This document shows positions 22,719-33,500 of a stretch of 64,000 nucleotides of DNA, in pieces; within the stretch, counting starts at the first letter, position 1, and every line of letters begins with the position of its first letter. The translations under genes and the position numbers were made by a program. Source of the stretch: Sphingobacterium humi (GTDB taxonomy: Bacteria; Bacteroidota; Bacteroidia; Sphingobacteriales; Sphingobacteriaceae); NCBI RefSeq assembly GCF_009768885.1, contig NZ_WSQA01000005.1, positions 248,001-312,000 on the forward strand, written 5' to 3'. The notes below the pieces were generated by a model that was not told the origin of the DNA, did not search any database, and worked only from the letters and a program-made list of their open reading frames with translations.

Positions 22719-25061
22719 ATGACACACACTTCTCATAATAAATTAGTTAGCTTTATTTGGTCTATTGCTGACGACTGTCTGCGTGATGTATATGTACGTG
22801 GAAAATATCGTGATATTATATTGCCTTTCGTTGTCTTACGTCGGATTGATTCACTATTAGAGGAAACAAAGGTCGCTGTATTAGCAGAAGTTCGTTTTCA
22901 GAAGGAAGAACTAAATTCGACAGAATTAGATACAAAAGGACTTCAAGATGCTTCTGGCTATGTGTTTTATAATACGTCCACATGGACTATGGAGAAGCTG
23001 AAAGGAACAGCTACGAATTCCCAACAGAAATTAGTAGCCAACTTTGAGGAATACCTTAATGGTTTTTCTGCTAATGTGAAGGAGATTATCGAAAAATTCA
23101 ACCTATCGGCACAAATTCGTCATATGGCATCCAAAGATGTATTGCTTGACGTATTAGAAAAGTTTACCTCGCCTTATATCAATCTAACACCTTTAGAGAA
23201 AAACGATCCTGAAGGTCGTCCATTGCCTGCTTTGTCCAATCTAGGCATGGGTTATGTGTTCGAAGAATTGATTCGTAAGTTTAACGAAGAAAATAATGAG
23301 GAAGCTGGAGAGCACTTTACACCACGTGAGGTTATTCAGCTGATGACCACCTTGGTTTTTGAACCGATTAAGGATCAGTTACCCAATATCATCACCATCT
23401 ATGACCCTGCATGTGGATCAGGAGGTATGCTTACGGAAAGTGAGAACTACCTTATAGATGAAGAAAGTAGTATCGGTTATACTGGTGATGTCTACCTCTA
23501 TGGTAAAGAAATCAACGATGAGACTTATGCCATCTGTAAGTCGGACATGATGATCAAAGGGAAGGATCCAGAGAATATACGTGTGGGATCTACATTGTCG
23601 ACCAATGAATTTTCGAACATGAAATTTGACTTCATGTTGTCGAATCCACCTTATGGAAAATCTTGGGCTTCGGAACAGAAATATATTAAAGATGGAAAAG
23701 ATGTCATTGATAATCGTTTTAAAATCAAACTTAAAGACTATTGGGGTAATTGGGAAACGGTAGATGCTACACCTCGCTCTTCAGATGGTCAATTATTGTT
23801 CTTGATGGAGATGGTGGACAAGATGAAAGCACCTACAGCCAATAGAGTAGGTTCGCGCATTGCATCGGTACACAATGGTTCTTCACTTTTTACTGGCGAT
23901 GCAGGTTCGGGAGAAAGCAATATACGTCGCTATATCATTGAGAATGACTTGCTAGATGCTATTGTCCAATTGCCAAATAATTTGTTTTACAATACCGGCA
24001 TTATCACTTATATCTGGTTGCTCAACAATAATAAACCAAAAGAGCGTGCAGGCAAAGTACAATTGCTCGATGCCAATAACCTTTACCGTAAGTTGCGTAA
24101 AAACTTAGGGAATAAAAATTCTGAATTTTCACCCGAACAAATTACGCAGATTGCACAAGCGTATTTGGAAAACTGGGATACCAACCCAACGGATTCGGCT
24201 TTACAAATCAAGCAATTTCAAAATGCAGACTTTGGCTATTACAAAGTCAATATAGAACGTCCTAAACGACTAAAGGCTCAATTTACCAAAGAGGCTCTAG
24301 ATACATTGCGCTACGAAAAAGGTTTACAAGTATCCATGCAAGCCTTGTATGAGAGCTATGGTGATTTGGTATATGCTGGCTTAGATGCACATGCAGAAGA
24401 AATCAGTAAACGTGCAGAAAAGGAAGAGTGGGGATTGAATAAAAAGCAAATTAGCAAATTAATAGATAAGTCAACATGGCTAAAGCCAAAGGCATTATAC
24501 GATGCAGCACTTCAACTTTGGCAGTATGTAGGTGATGAAATCTTTTTGGATTTCAATGCTTTTAGCGGCTTAATAGATGAACATGTAAAGCAGCATAAAC
24601 TGGGATTAAGTGCGACTGAAAAGAAAGCCATTTTGAGTGCCATATCAAGCTATGATGCTGAAGCGGAGAAAGTCATCAAAAAGATTGAAAAATTACCAGG
24701 TGATAAATTGCATCAGCTGTTGAATCACTTAGGCTGTGGTGAAGAGGATTTGCCTTATTTTGGCTATTATGCGACAAGCAAGTCCGGTGAGTATATTATA
24801 TACGAGACAGAATCTGATTTACGTGACAGCGAACAAATTCCGTTGAGCGAAACGATATTAACCTATTTCAAACGTGAAGTAGTACCACATGTGGAGGAAG
24901 CGTGGATTATCTTAGATTCTGTAAAGATTGGTTACGAAATCTCCTTCAATAAATATTTCTATCAACATACGCCTTTGCGTGCGTTGCAAGACATTACCAA
25001 AGATCTATTGGCTTTGGAAGAACAAAGCGATGGTTTATTAGCAGATATTTTAAAGTTTTAA
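22719..25061 (+). CDS. hsdM: Type I restriction-modification methyltransferase subunit HsdM, extended
   Basis: The modification subunit of a type I system, methylating adenine with HsdS giving the specificity. It has 780 residues: an N-terminal HsdM_N-like helical domain (residues 1-160), then the N6-adenine methylase with GEHFTPREVI near 198, the SAM-binding motif DPACGSGG from 229 and the catalytic NPPY at 309-312. Beyond about residue 520 an extra ~250-residue C-terminal region (MQALYESYGDL..., later KIEKLPGDKLHQLLNHLG) makes it longer than classic HsdM of about 500-550. It is the first gene of a one-strand operon with rhuM, hsdS and others. Confidence 0.95.
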   Translation: MTHTSHNKLVSFIWSIADDCLRDVYVRGKYRDIILPFVVLRRIDSLLEETKVAVLAEVRFQKEELNSTELDTKGLQDASGYVFYNTSTWTMEKLKGTATNSQQKLVANFEEYLNGFSANVKEIIEKFNLSAQIRHMASKDVLLDVLEKFTSPYINLTPLEKNDPEGRPLPALSNLGMGYVFEELIRKFNEENNEEAGEHFTPREVIQLMTTLVFEPIKDQLPNIITIYDPACGSGGMLTESENYLIDEESSIGYTGDVYLYGKEINDETYAICKSDMMIKGKDPENIRVGSTLSTNEFSNMKFDFMLSNPPYGKSWASEQKYIKDGKDVIDNRFKIKLKDYWGNWETVDATPRSSDGQLLFLMEMVDKMKAPTANRVGSRIASVHNGSSLFTGDAGSGESNIRRYIIENDLLDAIVQLPNNLFYNTGIITYIWLLNNNKPKERAGKVQLLDANNLYRKLRKNLGNKNSEFSPEQITQIAQAYLENWDTNPTDSALQIKQFQNADFGYYKVNIERPKRLKAQFTKEALDTLRYEKGLQVSMQALYESYGDLVYAGLDAHAEEISKRAEKEEWGLNKKQISKLIDKSTWLKPKALYDAALQLWQYVGDEIFLDFNAFSGLIDEHVKQHKLGLSATEKKAILSAISSYDAEAEKVIKKIEKLPGDKLHQLLNHLGCGEEDLPYFGYYATSKSGEYIIYETESDLRDSEQIPLSETILTYFKREVVPHVEEAWIILDSVKIGYEISFNKYFYQHTPLRALQDITKDLLALEEQSDGLLADILKF

Positions 25062-25064
25062 GCG

Positions 25065-26069
25065 ATGGAACAAGCTACTAATATTTTAATATATCAAACG
25101 GAAGATGGGGTTACGAAAATAGAAACCCGTCTTGAAAATGAAACGGTTTGGCTTACGCAAGCGCAGATGGCTGAATTGTTTCAGAAAGCAAAGTCAACGA
25201 TTAGCGAACATATCAAAAATATATTTGAGGAAGGTGAATTGCTGGAAGATTCAGTTGTTCGGAATTTCCGAACAACTGCTACAGATGGAAAAAATTATGA
25301 CACTAAATTTTACAACCTCGATGTTATCATATCGGTAGGTTACCGTGTGAAAAGCTTGCAAGGAACCAAATTCCGTCAGTGGGCGACACAGCGTTTGCGT
25401 GAATACATCGTGAAAGGTTTTACCATGAACGACGAATTGCTCAAGCAAGCAGGTGGTGGTAATTACTTTGATGAATTATTGGCGCGGATACGTGATATCC
25501 GTTCGTCGGAAAAAGTGTTTTGGCGAAAGGTTTTAGATATTTATGCAACCAGTATTGATTACGACCCGAAAGCAGAAAGTTCACAATTGTTTTTTAAGAC
25601 GGTGCAAAACAAGATGCATTTTGCAGCGCATGGACAAACGGCCGCTGAAGTGATTTTTCATCGTATTTCGCCGGATAAACCACATTTGGGATTAACGCAT
25701 TTTAAAGGAGCTAAACCAACGAAAGAAGAGGTTACAACGGCTAAAAATTATTTGACCGAAGAGGAGTTGAATATCTTGAACCGTGTAGTGACAGCCTATC
25801 TGGAATTGGCCGAGTTGCAGGCCTTGAACCGTAAACCCATGTACATGAAAGACTGGATTGCGCGTTTGGATGATTTTATTCGCATGACAGGTAATGAAGT
25901 GTTGGGAAATGCAGGTACAGTGAGCCATCAGCAGATGTTGAAGAAGGCTGAACAAGCTTATGCTGCTTACAAGGCGCAAACACAAGATGAACTCTCTCGT
26001 GCTGAACAAGATTTTGTGAAATTTATTGACCAAACCGCTAAACAGCTGGAGCAAAAGAAAAAGAACTAA
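25065..26069 (+). CDS. rhuM: RhuM-family protein
   Basis: 334 residues. The N-terminal half (ETVWLTQAQMAELFQKAKSTISEHIKNIFEEGEL, which is residues ~26-59) is an HTH-containing domain; VVRNFRTTATDGKNY and ISVGYRVKS..G..FRQWATQRL follow, all hallmarks of the RhuM family. The C-terminal half holds helices ending in a coiled coil. Originally noted in a Salmonella pathogenicity island, the family is often found inside type I restriction operons, as here, 3 bases after hsdM and overlapping hsdS. Its role there is not established; regulation or toxin-like control of restriction is possible. Confidence 0.92.
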   Translation: MEQATNILIYQTEDGVTKIETRLENETVWLTQAQMAELFQKAKSTISEHIKNIFEEGELLEDSVVRNFRTTATDGKNYDTKFYNLDVIISVGYRVKSLQGTKFRQWATQRLREYIVKGFTMNDELLKQAGGGNYFDELLARIRDIRSSEKVFWRKVLDIYATSIDYDPKAESSQLFFKTVQNKMHFAAHGQTAAEVIFHRISPDKPHLGLTHFKGAKPTKEEVTTAKNYLTEEELNILNRVVTAYLELAELQALNRKPMYMKDWIARLDDFIRMTGNEVLGNAGTVSHQQMLKKAEQAYAAYKAQTQDELSRAEQDFVKFIDQTAKQLEQKKKN

Positions 26070-27373
26070 TGCAAACATACGAATCCTATAAAAACTCGGG
26101 CATAGACTGGCTGGGAGAAGTTCCAAGTCATTGGGAAACAAGGAAACTTGGAAATCTTTTAAAGCCTTATTCAGTTAAAAATATGGCGCATTTACCCTTA
26201 CTTTCTATAACTAGAGAAAAAGGGGTAATTGTTAGAGGACAAGATGAAGAAGATGAAAATCACAACTTTATACCAGATGACCTGAGTGGTTACAAACACC
26301 TTAAAAAAGGACAATTTGGAATGAATAAAATGAAAGCTTGGCAAGGTTCCTACGGTTATTCAAATTATGAAGGTATTGTTAGTCCAGCGTATTTTATTTT
26401 TGATATTGATTCTAAATTGTATGGAGAATTCTTTTCAAAAACCATTAGAAGTAAGGCCTATATACCTTTTTTTATTCAAGCATCTGATGGTGTACGTATA
26501 GGACAATGGGATTTATCTAAAGCGAGAATGAAAGAAATTACATTCTTCGTCCCCCCAATCTCCGAGCAAGAAGCCATTGCAGCTTTTTTGGATGAGAAAT
26601 GTGGGAAGATCGATGAACTGGTTTCGGTAAAAGAACAGCAAATTGCTTTACTCAAAGAACGTCGCCAAGTAATCATCCACGAAGCCGTTACCAAAGGTAT
26701 TCAACCGAATGCAGAACTAAAAGATTCTGGCATTGATTGGATTGGAGAGATTCCGAAGCATTGGGAGGTAAAGAGGTTGAAATATGTACTTTCCAGTCAA
26801 TTAAAATATGGAGCTAATGAAAGTGGGTTTGATTATGATGAAAATCTACCACGATATATCAGAATCTCTGACTTTGGATTTGACGGTAAATTAAATAATA
26901 ATAAGAAATTGTCTTTACCAGATTCAATTGCAAAAGATTATCTGTTGAAAGATGGTGATATTCTTTTTGCTAGAAGTGGAGCAACAGTTGGAAAGGCTTA
27001 CCAATTCAAAACTAGCTTAGGTGAAGAGAAATCTTATTGCTTTGCTGGATATTTGATTAAAGCTGAACCTGATATCAATCAAATAATGAGTGATTTTCTA
27101 AATTACTATACGCAATCAGGAGCCTTTATGAGTTGGAAAGATTCAATTTTTAATAAGGCTACAATTGAAAATATTGGAGCAGACAAATATTCAGAATTAA
27201 ATGTACCAATTCCCCGAATCTTTGAGCAAGAAGCCATTGTTGTTTACTTAGATGATCAAACGGGTAAGATAGACCAAGCCATTGCCTTGAAAACCGAGCA
27301 AATTGAGAAACTCAAAGCCTACAAACAAAGCCTTATCAACGAGGTGGTAACGGGTAAAGTGAAGGTAGCGTAG
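26069..27373 (+). CDS. hsdS: Type I restriction specificity subunit HsdS
   Basis: 434 residues with two target-recognition domains. Each half starts with the same motif, KNSGIDWLGEVPSHWE at residue 7 and KDSGIDWIGEIPKHWE near 217, and each ends with a conserved helix (EQEAIAAFLDEK and EQEAIVVYLDDQ, then K..EQI..LK). This gives the usual pseudo-symmetric bipartite DNA site. The ATG overlaps the stop of rhuM (TAATG). The first recognition domain is AT-rich relative to the spacer helices, as expected for exchangeable TRDs. Target sequence unknown. Confidence 0.95.
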   Translation: MQTYESYKNSGIDWLGEVPSHWETRKLGNLLKPYSVKNMAHLPLLSITREKGVIVRGQDEEDENHNFIPDDLSGYKHLKKGQFGMNKMKAWQGSYGYSNYEGIVSPAYFIFDIDSKLYGEFFSKTIRSKAYIPFFIQASDGVRIGQWDLSKARMKEITFFVPPISEQEAIAAFLDEKCGKIDELVSVKEQQIALLKERRQVIIHEAVTKGIQPNAELKDSGIDWIGEIPKHWEVKRLKYVLSSQLKYGANESGFDYDENLPRYIRISDFGFDGKLNNNKKLSLPDSIAKDYLLKDGDILFARSGATVGKAYQFKTSLGEEKSYCFAGYLIKAEPDINQIMSDFLNYYTQSGAFMSWKDSIFNKATIENIGADKYSELNVPIPRIFEQEAIVVYLDDQTGKIDQAIALKTEQIEKLKAYKQSLINEVVTGKVKVA

Positions 27374-27413
27374 GGGAGAGAAATTATAGACTAACTAATT
27401 ATGAATTTGAATA

Positions 27414-28214
27414 ATGAAGGGGAAAAAAGAATTTACTGTTGACGAAGCTTCGAGGATAGAAAAGCTGATTATCCAAAAATTAAATGCTTCGTCTGCAGAA
27501 CAAAAAAGTATACGTAGTAAGATACGAGCAATAGGTTTCTATGCCTCAGATTTTGGAATAGGCGGTGGTTATACAGTAGCTGATTTTCGACGTGTGGTAA
27601 AGATTTTGGGTAAAGTGGATATAGCTTTACAGCAGTCGAATACATCTAAAGTAATAGTAACTAAAACTGAAACTCAAGACTTATTAAATACTTCAAATAG
27701 AAAGATTATGCTAGATCATAGTCAATCTATTATACCACAATTAAAAACATTAGGTTTTAAAGGCTTTGAGACAATTGAAGATATACGAAGGACTAATTAT
27801 GTAATGCTCCCTAAAAAGAGAGGTATATATATTATCCTTTATCCAGCAGATTTACCAAAATATCTTAGCGTAGGAACAGGAGGGGCTTTCAAGGGGAGAG
27901 ATCCTAATGTTTCCATTGAAGAGTTAGAAAGAAATTGGGTAAATAATACGCCCATTATCTATATAGGAAAAGCAGGAGGAGAAAGTAGTTCAGCTAGCAT
28001 ACACTCACGACTAAAGCAGTATTTTCGCTTCGGAGAAGGAAAACCTGTGGGACATTGGGGAGGCAGGTATATTTGGCAATTGGATAACGCTGATACTATG
28101 ATCGTTTGTTGGTTAGAATTACCAGATGCTATCCCCGCTCAAATAGAAACAGCTTTAATTAAAGAGTTCAGTGCTCATTATGATCAACGCCCATTCGCCA
28201 ATTTGAAGGATTAA
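27414..28214 (+). CDS. GIY-YIG-like nuclease domain protein
   Basis: 266 residues. An N-terminal helical domain (~1-90) precedes a GIY-YIG-like core: GIYIIL from residue 137, YIGKAGG from 183, then a helix ending in SIHSRLKQYF with an Arg, the strand GHWGGRYIWQL and a late Glu in PAQIETALIKEF, finishing with QRPFANLK. These match the order of residues in the GIY-YIG nuclease fold. It lies between hsdS and hsdR, where core type I systems have no gene, so it is probably an added defence component. An accessory nuclease role is inferred. Confidence 0.75.
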   Translation: MKGKKEFTVDEASRIEKLIIQKLNASSAEQKSIRSKIRAIGFYASDFGIGGGYTVADFRRVVKILGKVDIALQQSNTSKVIVTKTETQDLLNTSNRKIMLDHSQSIIPQLKTLGFKGFETIEDIRRTNYVMLPKKRGIYIILYPADLPKYLSVGTGGAFKGRDPNVSIEELERNWVNNTPIIYIGKAGGESSSASIHSRLKQYFRFGEGKPVGHWGGRYIWQLDNADTMIVCWLELPDAIPAQIETALIKEFSAHYDQRPFANLKD

Positions 28215-28227
28215 GAATACTGTAATT

Positions 28228-28665
28228 ATGAATAAGCCAACATTACAAGATTTCTTTGAGTCTCTAGCATTTAACTTAAGTACTCCAATGCGTTATTCGT
28301 GTGTGGTATCAAATTGTTTAGAAGTTGAACGTGCTAAATATTTTGATGAATTGTTGAATAACCATTTAGAAATAGTCAAGGTGCCTGCTTTTGCTAGTCC
28401 AAAGGAGTTAGTTGATTTTTTGAAAGCTCATCACAATCTAGTTTTATATTTTGAAGATGAGATTTTATCCAAGCGTATAGAATATATTCGATTGCTAGAA
28501 GGAGCAATTTGTGCAAATGATTTGGGTAAGCCTTGGTTTGTGACTTATGAAGGAGATAATTTTGTATTCAAAGGTAAAATTATTATAGCTAGTAGGCTGA
28601 GTAAAGAAGAACTTAAGAAAAGAGAACAATTACACTATATATTGCGAGATAGTATAGTGCTATAA
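28228..28665 (+). CDS. Short AAA-like protein lacking a Walker A motif
   Basis: 145 residues that I cannot assign with certainty. A Walker B-like strand LVLYFEDEIL near residue 73 is preceded by PAFASPKELVDFL, and a sensor-1-like GKIIIASRLS comes near residue 115, in the spacing seen in AAA ATPases. No GxxGxGK(S/T) is present, and the protein is half the usual domain size. It may be a degenerate ATPase or scaffolding subunit. It lies 13 bases after the GIY-YIG-like gene and 22 before the DUF262 gene. Confidence 0.45.
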   Translation: MNKPTLQDFFESLAFNLSTPMRYSCVVSNCLEVERAKYFDELLNNHLEIVKVPAFASPKELVDFLKAHHNLVLYFEDEILSKRIEYIRLLEGAICANDLGKPWFVTYEGDNFVFKGKIIIASRLSKEELKKREQLHYILRDSIVL

Positions 28666-28687
28666 GATAAATAACCAATTATAAATA

Positions 28688-30502
28688 ATGGAAGTTAAAG
28701 CAGAAGTAAAAAGTATTAGTAGACTAAAAGACTATTTTTTCATCGTACCAGACTATCAGCGAGAATATGTTTGGAAAGCGGATAATCAAGTAGAGCAATT
28801 TTTGATAGATATAGAGAATGAGTATGAAGCGTTCTCTTCTCACCCTAAAAGCTATTTTATAGGTTCGATAATCATCGTAGAGAATAAAGGGAAATACGAT
28901 GTAATAGACGGTCAACAGCGTTTGACGACAATTATGTTGTCTCTATGTGCATTTCGTGATTTGTTACACTCCATAGATTTAGATAGCAAACAAAAACGAT
29001 ACTTAAAAAACGTAGAAGAATTACTTACTGATTTTGATTTGGAATCAGATAGAGAACAATTACGTTTGGAATTGCAATATGAAGAAAGTAGTGGTTTTCT
29101 AGAGAAATTAATAAATAATGAAGACTATACTGACGTTTATACGTCTTCTGTTAGACGTATGCATGAAGCATATTTGAAGTTAAAAAGTTCTTTTAACCAA
29201 ATACTAGAAGAGGGGACAGATAATCTATTGGATTATGTGAAATACTTTCTGACAAGAGTAGAGTTAGTTATCATAGAGTCAGAAAATCTAAGTAGCGCAC
29301 TTAAAATATTTGAAACAATTAATCAGCGTGGCGCGGGATTAAATGCAATGGATTTAGTAAAGAATTTACTATTTGCAAAGGCTAATGAGGCAGATTTTCA
29401 GAAGATAAAGCATATTTGGAAGGAAATCATGTTTAATTTACAGCAGTGTAGAGAAGATTCCTCTCCATTGCGTTTTTTAAGATATTTTATCATTGCTAGG
29501 TACCACAATGGTATAATTCGCGAAGATGAACTATATAGATGGTTTATATCCAAAGAGGGGGTTGAGGCACTTGATTACGAAAAAAATCCATTAGGGCTTG
29601 CTAAAGAACTTAAAGCAATGTCCAAGCGATATTCTGATTTAGTAATAGCTACTGAACTCGTAAAAGACGGCGGTGAATTTCCGAATGTGACAAGTATCGG
29701 CTATGTAAATAAATATAGGTCGAGACAGCATTTAATATTATTATTGGCGCTAAGTGAACAAGCTGAAAAGGGCTGTATTGAATATTTGGCAAAACAACTG
29801 GAAAGTTTGTTTTTCTATTCCATAACACTCAATATTCAAGCAAAGGCTAATGAAACGAATTTTACGAAATGGGCGGTAAAATTGCGTGGCAAAAAGACTG
29901 TTGCTGAAATTATGCCTATAGTTGAGGAAGAGTTAATTCCTTACTTGACAGAGAGATTAGCCGAATTTAAAAATAGATTTAGAACAATTCCTCATTTTCA
30001 TTATAGCCCGCTCTATAGAGAACGTTATATTTTAGGAAAGCTTGAAAATACGATACGTGCTAAATGTAATTTGCCTTTACAAGGGAATGATTTTATTAAT
30101 GGATTGCAAATAGAGCATATATATCCCCAAACACCTAAAAATGATGTCATACCAAGTGAATTTTTAGACTTACAAGATTATAAATACTTTACGTATCGTC
30201 TAGGAAATACGACCTTGTTAGAAGGTATGATAAATCAAGCTGTTAACAATTACAATGATTTGGATTCAAATTGGTATGAGAAAAAGAAATCTGAATATGT
30301 AAAATCAGATCTTATTTCAACAAAATTATTAGACGATAAATATTCAGTAGGAGCGCATACAGCCCTGAATAGATTTAAATCTGATATGAATTTTGAATTT
30401 AATCATTGGAATAAGGATAGTGTAGATAAAAGGCAAAACATAATGCTCGATTTAGCTTTCGAAACGTGGAAAATTAATGATAAAAACATTAATAATATTT
30501 AG
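28688..30502 (+). CDS. DUF262/DUF1524 protein (GmrSD-like nuclease)
   Basis: 604 residues. The N-terminal DUF262 (ParB/Srx-like) domain shows FIVPDYQREYVW and the nucleotide-binding DGQQRLTT motif from residue 74. The C-terminal DUF1524 domain carries an HNH-like motif, IEHIYPQ with His477, followed by the YRLGNTTLLEG...N segment typical of the family. This is the domain order of single-chain GmrSD type IV restriction enzymes and of several other defence nucleases. Placement within a type I operon suggests that it protects against modified phage DNA that escapes HsdR, or acts with the two preceding genes. Confidence 0.9.
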   Translation: MEVKAEVKSISRLKDYFFIVPDYQREYVWKADNQVEQFLIDIENEYEAFSSHPKSYFIGSIIIVENKGKYDVIDGQQRLTTIMLSLCAFRDLLHSIDLDSKQKRYLKNVEELLTDFDLESDREQLRLELQYEESSGFLEKLINNEDYTDVYTSSVRRMHEAYLKLKSSFNQILEEGTDNLLDYVKYFLTRVELVIIESENLSSALKIFETINQRGAGLNAMDLVKNLLFAKANEADFQKIKHIWKEIMFNLQQCREDSSPLRFLRYFIIARYHNGIIREDELYRWFISKEGVEALDYEKNPLGLAKELKAMSKRYSDLVIATELVKDGGEFPNVTSIGYVNKYRSRQHLILLLALSEQAEKGCIEYLAKQLESLFFYSITLNIQAKANETNFTKWAVKLRGKKTVAEIMPIVEEELIPYLTERLAEFKNRFRTIPHFHYSPLYRERYILGKLENTIRAKCNLPLQGNDFINGLQIEHIYPQTPKNDVIPSEFLDLQDYKYFTYRLGNTTLLEGMINQAVNNYNDLDSNWYEKKKSEYVKSDLISTKLLDDKYSVGAHTALNRFKSDMNFEFNHWNKDSVDKRQNIMLDLAFETWKINDKNINNI

Positions 30503-30541
30503 CATTCATTTATAATGAAGATATAATTAAGCAACCATATT

Positions 30542-33500
30542 ATGACCACAAAATATAACGAACAAGCATTAGAATCTTTAATTGAAAAATATCTTACGGG
30601 GTATACTTTAGAAGAGTTGAAAGATAAATCACTGTCTGTAGGATCTTTGTATGAGTCAGATGAACATTACCTGAGTGGTAAAGGCTATTATATTGGATCA
30701 ACTTTAGATTTCGATAAACGATATGCACTAGATACGGTACGTTTTTGGGATTTTTTGGAGAAAACTCAATCCAAAGAATTGGCTAAGCTTCAGGTGAGTA
30801 GCGATTGGAAGTTAAAGATTCTAGAGCGTTTTGATCGTAAGGTCAAAAAAGATGGTGTGCTTAAGCTTTTGAAAAAGGGATTAGAAGTTGATAATGCCTA
30901 TTTTAATTTGTTCTATGAAGCACCAAGTGCTAGTTCTGCACACTCTATTCGTGAGAATTTTGAAGCCAACCAATTTTCTATTACACGACAAGTTCGGTAT
31001 TCAGCAGTAAATACAGGAGAAGAGATTGATATGGTACTATTTGTCAATGGTATTCCATTGGTTACGATAGAATTAAAAAATCCTTGGACAGGACAAACAG
31101 CAGCCGTTCAAGGAATTAAGCAATATAAGTTTACGCGCGATGCCTCACAACCTTTATTGCAGTTTGGACGTTGTTTAGTGCACTTTGCGGTCGATACAGA
31201 TGAGGTGTATATGACCACAAAATTGCAGGGAAAGGACACGTTCTTTTTGCCTTTCAATAAGGGGGCTAATTTCGGTAAGGGTAATCCTGTGAATCCTAAT
31301 GGTCATAAAACGGCTTATCTATGGCAGGAGATATTTGAGAAAAATCAGCTAGCGCAGATTATTCAGCATTATATGCTTTTAGAAGGTAAGGATAAAGATC
31401 CTTTATCTAAGAAATATTATATATTCCCACGTTATCACCAATTGGATGTGGTAAGACGACTTATTGCGGACGTCAATCAAAAAGGTTTGGGGGAAACTTA
31501 CTTGATTCAGCATTCTGCTGGTTCAGGTAAGTCCAATTCTATAACGTGGACAGCATTTCAGTTGATAGAGATAGAGGATGCGGAAGGAAAGCCGATGTTT
31601 GATTCGGTTATTGTCGTTACGGATAGACGTATTTTGGATAGACAGCTTCGCGAGAATATTAAATCATTTTCGGATGTTAAAAATATAGTAGCACCAGCTT
31701 ATTCGTCTTCTGACTTGAAACAAGCCTTAGAATCTGGAAAGCGCATTATTATCACGACGATTCAGAAGTTTCCACATGTCTTGGATGGTATAGATTCCAT
31801 GAATGATAAGCGATTTGGTGTTATTATCGATGAGGCACATTCAAGTCAAGGAGGTTCTGCTGCAGATAAGATGAACCAGGTGCTGGGTACGATGGAAGCG
31901 AATGAAGAAGGAGAAGTAGATGCACAGGATCTAATCGTTCGTGCCATGCAGGCACGCAAAATGCGTAAGAATGCATCTTATTTTGCATTTACCGCTACCC
32001 CTAAAAATTCTACATTAGAGCGATTTGGTGCCAAACAAATGGATAAATCTTATAAGCCTTTTCATTTGTATTCGATGAAGCAAGCTATTGAAGAGGGATT
32101 TATCTTAGATGTAATTTCTAATTATACGACGTACAAAAGCTATTATCAATTACACAAGTCTATTGAGGATAATCCAGAATTTAATACCAAGAAAGCACAA
32201 AGCAAGTTGAAAGGTTTTGTTGAGAAGGATCCGCGTACGATACGAGCCAAAGCTGAAATTATGCTGGATCATTTCATGCAACATGTGTTTTATAAGAAGA
32301 CCTTGGATAATAAGGCGAAGGCTATGGTCGTCACCCAAAGTATCGAATCAGCTATCCGTTATTATAAAACATTGAATGAGCTGCTTAGAGAAAAAGGTTC
32401 GCCATTTAAAATTATTATTGCTTTTTCAGGAGCAAAATCGGTTGATGGAATTGAGTATACAGAAGCTATAATGAATGGTTTCCCTGATTCAGAGACTAAG
32501 GATGAATTTGATAAAAATGATTATCGAATTTTGGTCGTTGCGAATAAATTTTTAACAGGATTTGACCAACCTAAATTAACCACAATGTACGTGGATAAGA
32601 AATTACAGGGTGTTCTGTGTGTACAAGCCTTATCTCGATTAAATCGATCAGCTCCGAAACTGGGCAAAAAAACAGAAAATTTATTCGTATTAGATTTCTT
32701 TAACGATAGCGCAGATATTAAGTCATCATTTGATCCATTTTATACATCTACATCTTTAAGTTCTGAAACCGATGTAAATGTGTTGCATGATCTAAAAGAT
32801 GCTTTAGACGAATCAGCCGTTTACGAATGGGGAGAAGTTGAGGAATTCAATACCAAATTTTTTAAAGGTGTATCTGCAGATGAATTAAGTCCTATAATTG
32901 ATTATTCAGCACAACGATTTAATAATGATTTAGAACTAAATGAAGAAGAAAAAGCTGATCTTAAAATAAAGGCCAAACATTTTGTAAAGGTTTATGGTCA
33001 GTTGGCGGCTATTATCACTTTTGAGAACATGAATTGGGAAAAACTATTCTGGTTTTTGAAATTCCTAATTCCGAAGATGAAAGTGAAGCAACGTGAGGAA
33101 GATTTATTAGATGAGCTGTTGGAGTCTGTTGATTTGTCTACCTATGGTATTGAGCGTGTGAGATTGAATGAGAAATTGAGTTTGGACGATAGCGAATCCG
33201 AATTGGATCCGAATAATGCGAATCCACGAGGCGCACATGATCCAGGAGAGAAAGCTGAGTTGGATAGTATAATTCGAGAATTTAATGAACGTTGGTTTGC
33301 GAATTGGGATGCTACGCCTGATGATAAACGCTTGTTCTTTCAAACTTTTCTAGAGAAGATACAACAGCATCCAGACTATGAGTCTAAATACCTAAATAAT
33401 CATGATAACTACACGCGTGATATTGCCTACAATAAGATCTTAGACCAAGTTGCTCTTCAAATGCGTAAGGTACAATTGGACTTTGCAAAGCAATGGTTAG

